Source: Coneutiohabitans sp964457925 (GTDB lineage Bacteria > Zhuqueibacterota > Zhuqueibacteria > Zhuqueibacterales > Zhuqueibacteraceae). From it: 64,000 nucleotides of DNA. The notes under the pieces are model-generated. The model was given only the letters and a program-made list of their open reading frames with translations. It made no database searches and was not told where the DNA came from. Location: assembly GCA_964457925.1 (NCBI GenBank), contig CAYWGH010000010.1, positions 1 to 64,000 of the forward strand. The letters run 5' to 3'. The translations under genes and the position numbers were made by a program. The stretch's first letter is position 1. Each line of letters opens with the position of its first letter. Shown in pieces: positions 41,777 through 51,723 of the stretch.

Positions 41777-43081
41777 TTACTTCTTGAGAATAAAGTCCGG
41801 CGGCGGGGCAGCGGCCATGTTAACCGGCAGCAATCCCAATTGTCGCAGCCATTCATCGCGTTGCACAAAAAAGGCTTCGCGTAAATGTGAAGCGATCGGT
41901 TCGGTGGAAGCGGGTTTCATGCGCAACGGATCAATGGGCCTGCCGTTAAGATACATGGTGTAATGCAGATGCGGCCCAGTCGCCATGCCGGTAGCGCCGA
42001 CATAGCCAATGATTTGACTCTGACTCACAAAATCCCCCACGCGCAAATTCTCCGCAAAACGTGAAAGATGGCCGTACAGCGTCGCAAAATGATTTTTGTG
42101 TTTAACAATGACGCGATTGCCATAACCCCCTTCCCATCCCATGGCCGCCACCTCGCCATTTGCCGTAGACACAACCGGCGTGCCGTTTGAGGCAGCGAAA
42201 TCAACGCCGGTATGCGCCCGCACTTTTTTCAAAATGGGGTGCATTCGCCCGTAAGAAAAATGCGAAGAGATACGGCGATAATTTAACGGGGATTTGAGAA
42301 ACGTCTTTTGAAACGAATTGCCGTGGCGATCAAAATAACCCGCGCGGCCGCTCTCCGCGTCGAAGTAAAACGCCGCGTAACTCGAATCGCGCTGCTCGTA
42401 CGTGGCGGCGAAAATCCTGCCGTAACGCACGAACTCACGCTGGCCGTTTTCTTTGTCAACGAACAACTTTTCAAAAAGAATGCGAAAACGATCGCCACGT
42501 TGCGTATCGATGAAAAAATCGATGTCCCACTGAAAAATATCCGTGTACTGCAACAGCAACTCGGGAGATTCATTCTGCGCCAGCACGGCATCATACAGCG
42601 TAGTCGTGATTTCGCCTTGCAAAATCTCCGTCTCCCGATGCAAATGCAAGGAATCCGCGGCGCTGATGAAATTATCCGTACTGTCACGCTGCACCCGAAT
42701 TACCAGCTCCGGCGAGGGCTGATAGGCCAGCTCGTGCAGCATGCCCAACGAATCCAGTTTCAGCTGCACGGAGGTGCCGGCGCGCATGCGGCGCGGATCA
42801 AAAATCGCGCGCAGCGCTTCGATGCTTGGAAATATATCCTCCGGCCGGACATAGCTCATGCTGAGAATCTGAGCCAACGTCTGACCGCGGGCTAGAGTAT
42901 GATCAACGATCTTCAGTTCAAGCGCTTCCGGCGCCGTTGCTGTGGAATCCACAAACGGGCTTGCCGGGATTGTTTCTGTTGGTTTCGAATCAAAATTTTT
43001 GAAGACATAAGCTGACACCGTCAAGATGATCATCAGAAGCAAACGTCCCGCTAGTGATGACCACTGCGTGTGTTTTCTCAT
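41777..43081 (-). CDS. M23 peptidoglycan endopeptidase (MepM-like)
   Basis: 434 residues. An N-terminal membrane anchor (12-30) is followed by an OapA/LysM-like region (about 55-115, VDHTLARGQTLAQILS) and a beta-rich linker. The LytM domain spans about 280-390: HPILKKVRAHTGVDFAA with zinc His and Asp, KHKNHFATLYGHLSRF, and GPHLHYTMYLNGRPIDP with the HxH motif. All zinc residues are intact, so it is likely an active endopeptidase cutting crosslinks during cell growth. The barrel gene lies 49 bases upstream on the same strand, so the two are probably cotranscribed. Confidence 0.9.
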   Translation of the reverse strand: MRKHTQWSSLAGRLLLMIILTVSAYVFKNFDSKPTETIPASPFVDSTATAPEALELKIVDHTLARGQTLAQILSMSYVRPEDIFPSIEALRAIFDPRRMRAGTSVQLKLDSLGMLHELAYQPSPELVIRVQRDSTDNFISAADSLHLHRETEILQGEITTTLYDAVLAQNESPELLLQYTDIFQWDIDFFIDTQRGDRFRILFEKLFVDKENGQREFVRYGRIFAATYEQRDSSYAAFYFDAESGRAGYFDRHGNSFQKTFLKSPLNYRRISSHFSYGRMHPILKKVRAHTGVDFAASNGTPVVSTANGEVAAMGWEGGYGNRVIVKHKNHFATLYGHLSRFAENLRVGDFVSQSQIIGYVGATGMATGPHLHYTMYLNGRPIDPLRMKPASTEPIASHLREAFFVQRDEWLRQLGLLPVNMAAAPPPDFILKK

Positions 43082-43130
43082 TTTCTCTCCCTCACAACAA
43101 CAAACGTAACCAGAGCAATCCTCCTTTGAA

Positions 43131-43820
43131 TTAGAAGTAAATCGCCAACGTCAAGACCCCGGAAGTTGCGATGCCAAAACCGCTGCCGCCGCCCAGCTTA
43201 ATGGTCGAAGTGTTGGGGCCTTGCGTGGTTTCTTGATCCTTGCGCGAGATTCTACTGAAACCGAAACGATATTCCGCGGACAAACTCGCTTCCTTCACAA
43301 TAAAGAACTCTGCGCCAAGCAGGGCGAAAAGATCCACTTGTGATCCGCCCTCAAAATTCAAACCATTGATGTTTTCGCCGTTGGCGCTGTTTTTCACAAT
43401 GATTTGATCAGAGGCCGGACCAAAATTCGGGTTTTTCCTTTCGGTTGAGGCAATCGAAATGGCCGCGCCGACGCCCCACATTGGCGTCACACGGCCCGCC
43501 CCGCCATGAAACTCAAGAGCGCCGGAAATCCCAACCCGCGTCCCGGAAATTTCGCCGTCTTGCGCCTGGACCCCGCTGGGTGGATTTGCCGGAGCATCCT
43601 CATTGGCTGAGGCAAATTGCAAACCGCCGCGAAACGCCATCGAGGGTGACAAGTAATACTTCGCTCCAAATCCTCCGTCGAAACTATTGGCATTCAAATT
43701 GTCCAACCCGGAAAAGGTGAACAGTAACGCTTTGGAGCCGCTTTGCAATGCCGGCGTCACCTGCGCCAATGCCAGACCGTGGATTAAACACAGCGCCAAA
43801 CTCAGCACCAATTTTTTCAT
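43131..43820 (-). CDS. Outer-membrane beta-barrel protein
   Basis: 229 residues from the ATG at 43820, which has AGGAGGG at ideal distance. Signal peptide MKKLVLSLALCLIHGLALAQ. The mature part has alternating strands with glycine turns (FDGGFGAKYYLSPSMAFRGG, MWGVGAAISIAST, SLSAEYRFGFSRIS) and ends GVLTLAIYF with a terminal Phe, the BAM recognition signature. It probably forms an OmpW/OmpA-sized barrel. Ligand unknown. It is read with the M23 gene downstream. Confidence 0.82.
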   Translation of the reverse strand: MKKLVLSLALCLIHGLALAQVTPALQSGSKALLFTFSGLDNLNANSFDGGFGAKYYLSPSMAFRGGLQFASANEDAPANPPSGVQAQDGEISGTRVGISGALEFHGGAGRVTPMWGVGAAISIASTERKNPNFGPASDQIIVKNSANGENINGLNFEGGSQVDLFALLGAEFFIVKEASLSAEYRFGFSRISRKDQETTQGPNTSTIKLGGGSGFGIATSGVLTLAIYF

Positions 43821-43934
43821 AGACCCTCCTAAAAATTTTAGATGAGCAACAACCGCCCGACGAAAATCGTTCGGGAAAAGTTTGTGCGTTGGCATTCATC
43901 AGAAAAAATCCCCGTGCACGGTCGACGCCTCATT

Positions 43935-46900
43935 CTAGCGGCTCGGCGATTTCTTCAGCAAAATCTGGCGGCTGTCTTCTTTAACAACGTTGTTATAAAA
44001 CTTTTTGAAATCCGCATATTCCTCCGGCGAAACAACCGATTTGCGATGAATCAACACACGCCGTCCTTTGAGCGCACCCGCCGCAAACGAATAACGGACG
44101 CTATAATCTCCAATCGACGAGGCATATTCCACTGCCTTCGGCAAATCCATCGGGGCAAAGCCGGTTGGCAACTTCACTTCAATTTCCTGAATCAAGCTGT
44201 CAGCCCAGGGCCAGTATTCGTAAGGGTGTTTCCGGCCTTCGTAGGACAGGGCTTCATTCGCAGACAAATTGTCCGCCCATGGCATCTTGAACAGCTTGAA
44301 TTGACTGGCCTCGGTGACGTAATGAGGCGCTTCGTAATGATAAACATAATTCACATCAGGCGCAAGCTCGTCCAGGTTTGGCAGATCAAATTTAGTGAGT
44401 CGGACGTTCGGGAAGCTCTCGCTGAGAAGCTGCGCCAACTCCTTTTCGCGGTCTCTTGCGCTGAGATGGCGATACTGTTGGCGCATGGCCGCGCCCAGCG
44501 AGCCGGTTTTGCGCGAGCGTTCTTCCACAGCAATGCTGTTATCATCGCGAATCGTCACGACAGCCTGCCGCGCAACCACACGCGGTGCTGTGCTTTCACG
44601 CGGTAAATAACCCGGCGCTCTTACACCCGGTTTAATCAATAGCGAAAACCCCTCGATGTCAAGCTCGGGCATGGCGTTCACCGGATAGTTGTTTGCCGTG
44701 AGATCGAGATACTGCATGCCGGTTTTCGTTTCGACGCCCGCAATGCAATGATTGAAGGCGATGGCCGGCAAAATATTCTCATTGCGGCCTTGATCTTTGG
44801 TATTCACCAGAACATGATGCGCCTCGATACCCACTTCGCGCAACATCGCAATGCACAAGGTCGCCACGTCTTTGCAATCGCCGATTTTTGTCACCAGCAC
44901 GTCGCGCGCCGATTGCGGCACCAACCCGGATTGCCGAAACGGCACGCTGCTGTAGCGAATGTTTTCAGTGATAAAATTATAAATGCGCGTGATTTTTTCT
45001 TCTTCTGAAACCTTATCGAGATCGGGAAACAACGCCGCAACTTGTTCTTTGATCTCGTACGAACTCCGTGTTTTCGTCGCCGCCAAATCCGAGTACCATT
45101 TCACCAGATACTCCCAATCCGGAAGACTGGTGAGGTGCAGGACTTTGCCAACATCTTCCAGCAAAGGCATGCCGGCTTCATAGTGCAACGCCGGTTCATC
45201 GCGCAATTCCCACTGATAAATCACGCCATCTTCCGCCGTTTTTTTAACCGGCGTATCCGGCATGCGCAAACCGCGATATTGAAACTTCAGATCGCCCGGC
45301 GCCAGCAGAGAATAACGAATCTGCTTGATCGGATAAAATCCATTAAACAAAAACGTATCCCAAAAATGATTGGACAATTTGCCACGATAGAAATTCTTGA
45401 TGCGCCATTTCAGATAAATGAAATCATTCTCTTCGAGCGATTTAAATACCACCTGATTGTTGCCCACATCGGCTTTGATTTCCGCGCCGTCAGCCTTAAT
45501 CACCACGGCTTTCTCGATGATCAGGTCTTCGCTGAATGAGTTATAATCGATCCAATACTCTTTAAAATCGTCGATGCCATTCTTGTTGAATACCCTCACG
45601 AGCAACTCCGCCGCGGACTCGGAGGCGCCCTGCTCATACACCACGCGCTTGTGGTCGGACAACAAAATCACGCCACTGTTATCCGGGTAAGAATCTGCGC
45701 CGGGAGCATTCTTGATCAACTCACGAATGTCTTGCGCCTCAAACTGGGAGAAAACCGGCTTTTTGCCTTCAAGCTCGCGCAGCTTTTCACGCGCGTCGTA
45801 ATTGGTGGGGAGATAGCGCAGCGCCTGGCGATAATCGTTTTTTGCGAGTTCACTATTGTTTTGAATGCGATGCACCTCGGCCAGCATGGCCCAATAGCCC
45901 GAACTGTTCGGACAGATGGCGATAGCCTGCTTGAGCATTTGTTCGGCGCTGGCATAATTTTGTTGACTTAAGTACGTATTCGCCATCTGAAAATAATGCC
46001 CGGGTGAAGCAGGATCGAGCGCGATAAGCTGGCGGGAGGTCTCCTCCCACTTTTTAAGATTTGAAGCTTTGAGATAGGTATCGGCCAAGGCGGCCAACGC
46101 GCCGGCTTCATTCCGCTGCTTGACATAGGCAGACATGATTTTCAACGCCTCGTCGTACTTCTGCGTCTTTTGTATCGCAAAAGCCGCTTGGATAAACGCG
46201 AAGCTCCAATTCGTGGGATATTGCTGATAGGCTTTGCCCGTCAGTTCAAGCAGCTTTTCCACCTCGCGCTTTTTGCTGTAAAGTTGCATTTGCATTTGAT
46301 AAACGGCTTCGGACGCCGGCAGCAAACGTTCTAGATTTTGCATCAGCCTTTCAACTTCGGCATACTCCTCGTTTTCAAGATGTTGCGAGATTTTGTATTG
46401 CAGGACGCTCGGCACGTTTTGATCGAGGCCATAAATTTTCTCAACGACAGTCTCGATTTCATCATACTTTTCTCCGCGGCGATAGGCTTCGAGCGCATGT
46501 TCATAAAGCATGGCGCAATTGGGCGCCCGCTTGCTGGCTTCACGCAAAATCAACTCGGCTTCAATGGCCTTGTCGTTGCGCAGATAACTGTCAGCCAGCA
46601 AAACATAATTTTCGAGCTGATCCGGAGACTGTTTGATCTTTTCTCGAAAAAAGACTTCGGCGAAATTTTCAATCGCTTTGACCGGCGCGCCGGGCTTGCT
46701 CTGGTAGGCCTGCGTCTCAGTAGAAACGCTTAAACCGGGAATCGGCGCACCGCGCGCATCCGTGATACGTACCATAAAATTACAGCGATCAATTTCCGAA
46801 AAACCGCATTTGATCAGCAGGCGATTCCAGCCCGCTTGCAATTCCGTCGCGACCATGTAGGTATCGAGATCGTTGTTGTTCTCATCAAAATAGTGAATCA

Positions 46901-47696
46901 GCAATTCGTCATTCAAAAACGCCTTGAGCGAGCCGGAAGTGCCGATGCGAATTTGCACGGTTTGCTTTTGGGGGGAATAAATAAAATTATTGGCATAAAA
47001 AACCGACTGCACATAGGCAAAGTAATGGCGATGATCGATCCAGCGATCGTTGCGAATGGCGGCAATTTTGAACCATTGCGCGGGAACGCCGTTCTTGCCC
47101 TCATATGTTTTTGCGGCATCGAACTCAATTTCCGGCGGATAAACATTATCAAAACCGCATGCCGAAACATTATCGAACGGACCGATGACAAGCCATTCAT
47201 CGATGCTGTTCATGCCGTCAAAAAAACGTTTTGACTTGGCAAAATCGCCGCGTTCTTGATAATGCTCGCCCGCCACTTCATTCGCCATGGCGCGCAACAC
47301 GCCGCCGGCGTCCGCTTTCTTTGCCAATTCTTCAACGAGCGCCAGCGCGCCGGACTTGGGATCGTTGAGACTTTGCCGAAACTGCGGCGTCAACCAGACG
47401 GCATATACGTAAGGATAATAATCTTGCTCCGTATGCAAAACGTTCTTGAAGGCCTGCCATGAGGCCTCGTACTTCTGTTGATACGCGTACAGCAAAGATA
47501 GTCCGAGATGAGCACGGGTATTATTTTGATCTTCTTGAATCGCCGCCAAAAACTTCCGTTCAACTTGCGCTTGATCGTTCGTCTCCCATGCCTGCCAAGC
47601 TTCAGCTACGAACGCACTGCTCTTTTCACTGCCGGCGAGCAAACCGGCCACTTGCAGCAGCGCGAGTATAAAGCTAATTTTGCATATTCGTTTCAT
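43935..47696 (-). CDS. Large TPR / DUF3857 / transglutaminase-like secreted protein
   Basis: 1253 residues from the ATG at 47696 (AAGGA upstream). Signal peptide 1-24. Residues about 30-630 carry many TPR units (AHLGLSLLYAYQQKYEASWQ; AEQMLKQAIAICPNSSGYWA) with a beta-sandwich insert around 160-330. DUF3857 spans about 660-830. The transglutaminase-like core has Cys in KIGDCKDVATLCIAML, His in AIAFNHCIAG and Asp in MQYLDLTANN, so the triad is intact. A DUF3858-like tail ends it. Such proteins are common near polysaccharide-utilisation or envelope genes in Bacteroidota-type genomes, with unknown substrate. It is likely in the same transcript as mqnC upstream, 157 bases away, or independent. Confidence 0.85.
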   Translation of the reverse strand: MKRICKISFILALLQVAGLLAGSEKSSAFVAEAWQAWETNDQAQVERKFLAAIQEDQNNTRAHLGLSLLYAYQQKYEASWQAFKNVLHTEQDYYPYVYAVWLTPQFRQSLNDPKSGALALVEELAKKADAGGVLRAMANEVAGEHYQERGDFAKSKRFFDGMNSIDEWLVIGPFDNVSACGFDNVYPPEIEFDAAKTYEGKNGVPAQWFKIAAIRNDRWIDHRHYFAYVQSVFYANNFIYSPQKQTVQIRIGTSGSLKAFLNDELLIHYFDENNNDLDTYMVATELQAGWNRLLIKCGFSEIDRCNFMVRITDARGAPIPGLSVSTETQAYQSKPGAPVKAIENFAEVFFREKIKQSPDQLENYVLLADSYLRNDKAIEAELILREASKRAPNCAMLYEHALEAYRRGEKYDEIETVVEKIYGLDQNVPSVLQYKISQHLENEEYAEVERLMQNLERLLPASEAVYQMQMQLYSKKREVEKLLELTGKAYQQYPTNWSFAFIQAAFAIQKTQKYDEALKIMSAYVKQRNEAGALAALADTYLKASNLKKWEETSRQLIALDPASPGHYFQMANTYLSQQNYASAEQMLKQAIAICPNSSGYWAMLAEVHRIQNNSELAKNDYRQALRYLPTNYDAREKLRELEGKKPVFSQFEAQDIRELIKNAPGADSYPDNSGVILLSDHKRVVYEQGASESAAELLVRVFNKNGIDDFKEYWIDYNSFSEDLIIEKAVVIKADGAEIKADVGNNQVVFKSLEENDFIYLKWRIKNFYRGKLSNHFWDTFLFNGFYPIKQIRYSLLAPGDLKFQYRGLRMPDTPVKKTAEDGVIYQWELRDEPALHYEAGMPLLEDVGKVLHLTSLPDWEYLVKWYSDLAATKTRSSYEIKEQVAALFPDLDKVSEEEKITRIYNFITENIRYSSVPFRQSGLVPQSARDVLVTKIGDCKDVATLCIAMLREVGIEAHHVLVNTKDQGRNENILPAIAFNHCIAGVETKTGMQYLDLTANNYPVNAMPELDIEGFSLLIKPGVRAPGYLPRESTAPRVVARQAVVTIRDDNSIAVEERSRKTGSLGAAMRQQYRHLSARDREKELAQLLSESFPNVRLTKFDLPNLDELAPDVNYVYHYEAPHYVTEASQFKLFKMPWADNLSANEALSYEGRKHPYEYWPWADSLIQEIEVKLPTGFAPMDLPKAVEYASSIGDYSVRYSFAAGALKGRRVLIHRKSVVSPEEYADFKKFYNNVVKEDSRQILLKKSPSR

Positions 47697-47853
47697 AATT
47701 CCTTGTCTCCCAAGTTTGAACAAAATCCTACCCCAATCGGGTCATCATGTATGCATTCAAAAGACCCTTTTGAAATGAGGGTTTTCACCGATTTTATAAG
47801 TGAGAGCCGCGTCCCGCCGAAGCCATATGACTGCAACTTTTATGGTGCGTCGA

Positions 47854-48942
47854 TTACGCTTCATATACCTTCAAAATTTCATAAAGCGTCGTGCGTTGCG
47901 CCGGAACGTACCCCGCCTCGCGAATCAGTTGAATCACTTCATCCGTCGACGTTTTGTTGACGAAGTTGGCGGCCGCATGAACGTTCTCTTCCACCAGCGT
48001 GCCGCCAAAATCATCCGCGCCGAAGTGCAGGGCAATTTGGCCAATCTTTTTGCCTTCCGAAAACCAGGACGCTTGAATGTGGGGAAAATTGTCGAGATAG
48101 ATACGTGAGAAGGCGATCATTTGCAGATAACGCGTGGGCGTGGCATAGGTCGGAATGATTTTTTCCAGCGGCGTATTGCCCGGCTTGAAGCTCCACGGAA
48201 TAAAGGCCGTAAACCCGCCGGTTTCATCTTGCAGCTTGCGAATGCTGTCGAGATGGGTGACGATATCTTCATCGGTTTCGAGGTGGCCATACATCATCGT
48301 CGCCGTGGTTTTGTAGCCGAGCAAATGGGCTTCGCGCATGACATTGAGCCAGTCGGCGGACGAGCCTTTTTTACTGCTGATTTTTTTCTTCACGCGATCG
48401 GACAGAATCTCCGCGCCGCCGCCGGGAATCGTGTTCAATCCGGCTTCCTTCAATTGTTGCAACACCTCGCGCAGGGAAAGCCCGGAAACTTCGGCCATGC
48501 CGAGAATCTCGGAGGTTGAAAAAAAATGGGGATGCACCTCCGGCACTTCCGCGCGCGTGCGCCGCACTAATTCGAGATAATAATTGAACGGCAGCTTGGG
48601 ATTCACGCCGCCTTGCAGCAGAATTGTGCTCACGCCTTTTTGCGCCGTTTCCTTGAATTTTTGAATCATCTCATCAACGGAGTAGGTATAGCTGTCCGCC
48701 TCGCCCTCGTGCCGGTAAAACGCGCAAAAGATGCAATCAATATTGCAGACGTTGGTGTAATTCGGATTGGTGTCCACGACGAACGTAACCACCGGCAGGG
48801 AATTCTTCGCGCGGCGAATCGTATCCGCTGCCGCGCCCAGTTCGAGCAATTCGCCGTGCTTGAGAAGCTGCAAACCCTCCTCGGGTGAGAGCCGCTCGCC
48901 GGCGGAGGTTTTAGCGTAGAGGTTTTGAAGAGTCATTTCCAT
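47854..48942 (-). CDS. mqnC: Cyclic dehypoxanthinylfutalosine synthase (radical SAM)
   Basis: 362 residues. The radical SAM cluster motif CNIDCIFC has Cys 66, 70 and 73 (CX3CX2C). Other family marks are TILLQGGVNPKLPFNYY, IPGGGAEILSDRVK, TTATMMYGHLETDED and FIPWSFKPGNTPLE. It cyclises dehypoxanthinylfutalosine, the substrate of MqnD (40856-41692). The start at 48942 lies two bases from the stop of an antitoxin-like short frame on the same strand; a second ATG at 48936 is possible. Confidence 0.93.
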   Translation of the reverse strand: MEMTLQNLYAKTSAGERLSPEEGLQLLKHGELLELGAAADTIRRAKNSLPVVTFVVDTNPNYTNVCNIDCIFCAFYRHEGEADSYTYSVDEMIQKFKETAQKGVSTILLQGGVNPKLPFNYYLELVRRTRAEVPEVHPHFFSTSEILGMAEVSGLSLREVLQQLKEAGLNTIPGGGAEILSDRVKKKISSKKGSSADWLNVMREAHLLGYKTTATMMYGHLETDEDIVTHLDSIRKLQDETGGFTAFIPWSFKPGNTPLEKIIPTYATPTRYLQMIAFSRIYLDNFPHIQASWFSEGKKIGQIALHFGADDFGGTLVEENVHAAANFVNKTSTDEVIQLIREAGYVPAQRTTLYEILKVYEA

Positions 48943-48943
48943 T

Positions 48944-49156
48944 TCACATGTAAAGGTCGATTGTTTTCTTTAGACCACGAGCTTGCGCCTTGTTACGGAT
49001 TTCATCCAATAATACACTCAAAGACATGGGAAAGTCGCCGCATTCACGCAACCTCAGACTCAGCAGAAGTTGTATTTTCTTTTGATCCTCTGCGAAAGCA
49101 GTTGCGTAAATTTGTGCGGATTCTGTATCGAGGGGAATGGCAATTGTCTCTGTGTG
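48944..49156 (-). pseudogene. Antitoxin-like small gene lacking a normal start codon
   Basis: Read here from the bases: an open frame of 70 codons ending TGA at 48944. The peptide contains IPLDTESAQIYATAFAEDQ, KKIQLLLSLRLRE and SLSVLLDEIRNKAQARGL, a pattern I recall from short antitoxin-like proteins often encoded before PIN-type toxins. In frame upstream are only CAC, ACA, GAG, ACA, ATT before two TAA stops, so there is no ATG, GTG or TTG; an ATT start (49144) is the only option. No toxin gene follows; mqnC does, two bases on. Either a decayed orphan antitoxin or a gene using ATT. Confidence 0.45.
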
Positions 49157-49364
49157 TTATTATTTCCTGATTCTCACGAATGAACAATTTTTTCTGTTTA
49201 TTATATCGCTACCGCGGTCAAATGTACAAGTTATTTTTAAAGCCACGCATTTCCCCACTTTTGTAGCAATCCTTTTTGGGCGTCAAGTCGATATTGGAAT
49301 GAAAATCCAATTCAAATTCTATTCCTTAACCGTTTTGCCGCCCAACCAATCTCTTCGAAAAACG
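49157..49364. other. AT-rich spacer
   Basis: 208 bases after the DUF3108 gene. More AT-rich than its surroundings, with no gene seen. It probably holds the promoter for the antitoxin-like frame and mqnC. Confidence 0.4.
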
Positions 49365-50219
49365 TCAATACCCCCCCACTCCCTTAATCTTCTCCAGTTC
49401 CGCCACAACGTTGCCCAGATTGAATGCCTTGATATAAAGCTCTGTCGTGGTTAAAACGGGGATCTTGCGATCATCGTCGGTAATGTGAACGATGAGCCGG
49501 CCTTTTTGGTTATAGAGGCCCGGCGTTTTCAAATGCGGCTCGACCACCAGGCAGTCGAATTTTCCGGCGCGCACTTTGACTTTCTCGCGCCGATACACGG
49601 TGATCTTCAACGGCAAGATTTTGCCGTTATCGTAATTGTCAATGTAGACGGTATCGCCGGGCGCAAGCTTTTGCGTGCGAATATAATAGAACGCCGAAAC
49701 CACGTCCTGCACGAACAGCGGTATCGCAACCGTGTCGCGCTTGCTGTTTTTTGTAGTGATCGCGAGGCGCCGCTCGGGATCGAAATCAACGACACGATCA
49801 TCGCGAAAACTGCCTTCGCGCTGCTGCTTTTCATAGCGCCACGTGAAAATGCCGTCAACATCGATGAACGAGCCGAGCTTGTCTTCGACTTTATAAAACT
49901 TCGAGAAGAAAGAATTCGTCCGCGCTTCCCACAACAAATGATAGCACGGCCGGCCGTTCACGTTTACGATTTCAGGGATGGACATTTTCGCCGAGCCGGC
50001 GACGATGGGGCCGTAGCGCACCAGATACGTCAATTCCTCGCCGACATTGAATGCGCGGTTGACGATGACGCGCAGAGGCTCCGGGCTGTCGCTCGAGTCG
50101 CTACCGTTAACGGAATCGGCTTGCTGCGGGAATGACGCCTTTGCCAGCAGCGAAATCAGAATGGCAAAACTCCAGGCAACACGCGACAGCTTGGCGATCA
50201 TGTACGTCCTGTGCTTCAT
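49365..50219 (-). CDS. DUF3108 periplasmic protein
   Basis: 284 residues. Signal peptide in the first 30 residues (MIAKLSRVAWSFAILISLLA). DUF3108 domain about 55-280: FNVGEELTYLVRYGPIVAGSA, NSFFSKFYKVEDKLGSFID and VRAGKFDCLVVEPHL. Members are all-beta periplasmic proteins of unknown function often near LPS or wall genes. The ATG at 50219 overlaps the stop of the GT9 gene (ATGA), so it is the last gene of the six-gene operon running down from lpxL. Confidence 0.85.
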   Translation of the reverse strand: MKHRTYMIAKLSRVAWSFAILISLLAKASFPQQADSVNGSDSSDSPEPLRVIVNRAFNVGEELTYLVRYGPIVAGSAKMSIPEIVNVNGRPCYHLLWEARTNSFFSKFYKVEDKLGSFIDVDGIFTWRYEKQQREGSFRDDRVVDFDPERRLAITTKNSKRDTVAIPLFVQDVVSAFYYIRTQKLAPGDTVYIDNYDNGKILPLKITVYRREKVKVRAGKFDCLVVEPHLKTPGLYNQKGRLIVHITDDDRKIPVLTTTELYIKAFNLGNVVAELEKIKGVGGY

Positions 50220-51220
50220 AGTTTTTCTTCCATTTTAAGAATCGCCTGTCCGACGGAAATCGCGCGCATGCACGCGCACACGCGTTCCTGCGATTTACGG
50301 CAGCGAAAGCATTCTTCTTGTTGCGACATCAACACATCAGCGCGGCAGCCATACGGCCCCCAACGTTCCGGCCGGCATGCCGTAATCGGCGGATAAAACG
50401 CCACGACCGGCGTTCCCACCATGCGCGCCAGGTGCAAAGGCCCGCTGCTGTTTCCAACAAACAATACGGCGCGGTGAAGAACGCCCGCCAATTCTTTCAA
50501 CGTTAAACGGCCAGCCAGATCAATCAGTTTCTCGCCGGCCAATCGTTGGATTTGTTGCGTAAGGGCATGTTCACTCTGATGCCCGGTCAAAACGACTTGA
50601 TGTTTCTTTTCAGACACAACATATTTTGCCAAAGCCGCAAAATGTTCCGGCGGCCAATCACGCGCCGAGCCGCCGCTGCCGGGGTGCATGACCACAAATT
50701 TTTTCTCGAGGCCGTTTGCTGCCAATTTGTTTGTGATTGCTGCTTCAACTTCGCTGTCGAAGCGAACGTGAAACTCAACTTTTGCATCTTTAATACCGAG
50801 CGGCGCGAGCAATTGCAGGTTGAATTCCGCCTCATGGCGGGCAGCATGTTTGCGATGCTGGTAAATTCTGCGATGGTAGAGCAGACTATACCAGCGGTAT
50901 CCCGTGCCGACACGCAGCGGAATTCCCGCTCGCACAAAAGCCCACGCGAGCGCCGGGCGGGGATAAAGCGCGATCGCGGCATCGAACGAATACTGGCGCA
51001 GTTGTTTTGACAAAGAACCGGAAGCGCTCGCGTCGTCGATTCGAATAATGCCGTCCACCGCCGGATGCATCTCCAAAATTTCAGCAGTATAATTCCGCGC
51101 CAAAAAATAAACTTCAGCAGCCGGATACGCTTTCTTGATTGCACTCGCAACCGGCGTCGACAGAATCACGTCGCCCAGACGGTCCGTGCGCGATAATAAA
51201 ACCCGCTGCAACAAAATCAC
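50216..51220 (-). CDS. Glycosyltransferase family 9 (heptosyltransferase-like)
   Basis: 334 residues from the GTG at 51220, which overlaps the stop of the phosphatase gene (GTGA) and follows GGGAAG. GT9 marks: VLLSRTDRLGDVILSTPVAS (N-terminal nucleotide-fold loop), FVVMHPGSGGSARDWPPEHF, and FVGNSSGPLHLARMVGTPVV (the sugar-nucleotide loop). These enzymes add heptose or related sugars to the LPS core at the inner face of the inner membrane. A Cys-rich tail (QQEECFRCRKSQERVCAC) resembles that of the second GT9 in this operon. Confidence 0.88.
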   Translation of the reverse strand: MILLQRVLLSRTDRLGDVILSTPVASAIKKAYPAAEVYFLARNYTAEILEMHPAVDGIIRIDDASASGSLSKQLRQYSFDAAIALYPRPALAWAFVRAGIPLRVGTGYRWYSLLYHRRIYQHRKHAARHEAEFNLQLLAPLGIKDAKVEFHVRFDSEVEAAITNKLAANGLEKKFVVMHPGSGGSARDWPPEHFAALAKYVVSEKKHQVVLTGHQSEHALTQQIQRLAGEKLIDLAGRLTLKELAGVLHRAVLFVGNSSGPLHLARMVGTPVVAFYPPITACRPERWGPYGCRADVLMSQQEECFRCRKSQERVCACMRAISVGQAILKMEEKL

Positions 51221-51723
51221 GTCGCTTCCCGGCGATGATTTTGCGCGAGATTCACGATTGCCGGCATGACGCGATCCAATTCTTCCGCAATGATATCCGC
51301 GCATTCGCGATACACGGCCTTGTCAAAGCCGATGGGATCTTCGATATCCGGATTGTCGGGAATATCATCATTCGCAAAGCGTTTCAACAGAAAAGCGTTC
51401 TCGCGGTAATTGGGATATTTGCGCTGCAAATAATTGAGGTGTTCGTTTGCCATGGCCAGAATCAGATCAGATTTCGCCACCAAATCCAGCGTGACGCCTT
51501 GCGAGCGATGGCCGTGCAAATCGCCGCCCATTTCTTCGACAACGCTGACGGCAAAATCCGCCGCCGGCATGCCATTGATACCCAGCGTGCCGGCCGATTG
51601 AATATCAACCTCATCCTGCAAACGCGAGGGCAGCTTCATGCGCAGCAACGCTTCCGCCATCGGGCTGCGGCAACTGTTGCCGCTGCACACGAATAAAATG
51701 TTGAATGTTCGATTCGAATTCAA
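51217..51723 (-). CDS. Low-molecular-weight protein-tyrosine phosphatase
   Basis: 168 residues. The catalytic P-loop CSGNSCRS has Cys 13 and Arg 19 (CX5R), and the general acid Asp lies in NPDIEDPIGFDKAVY. In operons like this one such enzymes often dephosphorylate a tyrosine kinase or sugar-pathway enzyme. They can also resemble arsenate reductases, but no arsenic genes are near. It overlaps tsaC by four bases upstream and the GT9 gene by four bases downstream. Confidence 0.9.
   Translation of the reverse strand: MNSNRTFNILFVCSGNSCRSPMAEALLRMKLPSRLQDEVDIQSAGTLGINGMPAADFAVSVVEEMGGDLHGHRSQGVTLDLVAKSDLILAMANEHLNYLQRKYPNYRENAFLLKRFANDDIPDNPDIEDPIGFDKAVYRECADIIAEELDRVMPAIVNLAQNHRREAT

Noticed and set aside
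41777..43081. M23 gene as part of the menaquinone locus
   Set aside because: A strong bidirectional terminator separates it from mqnD and the genes converge.
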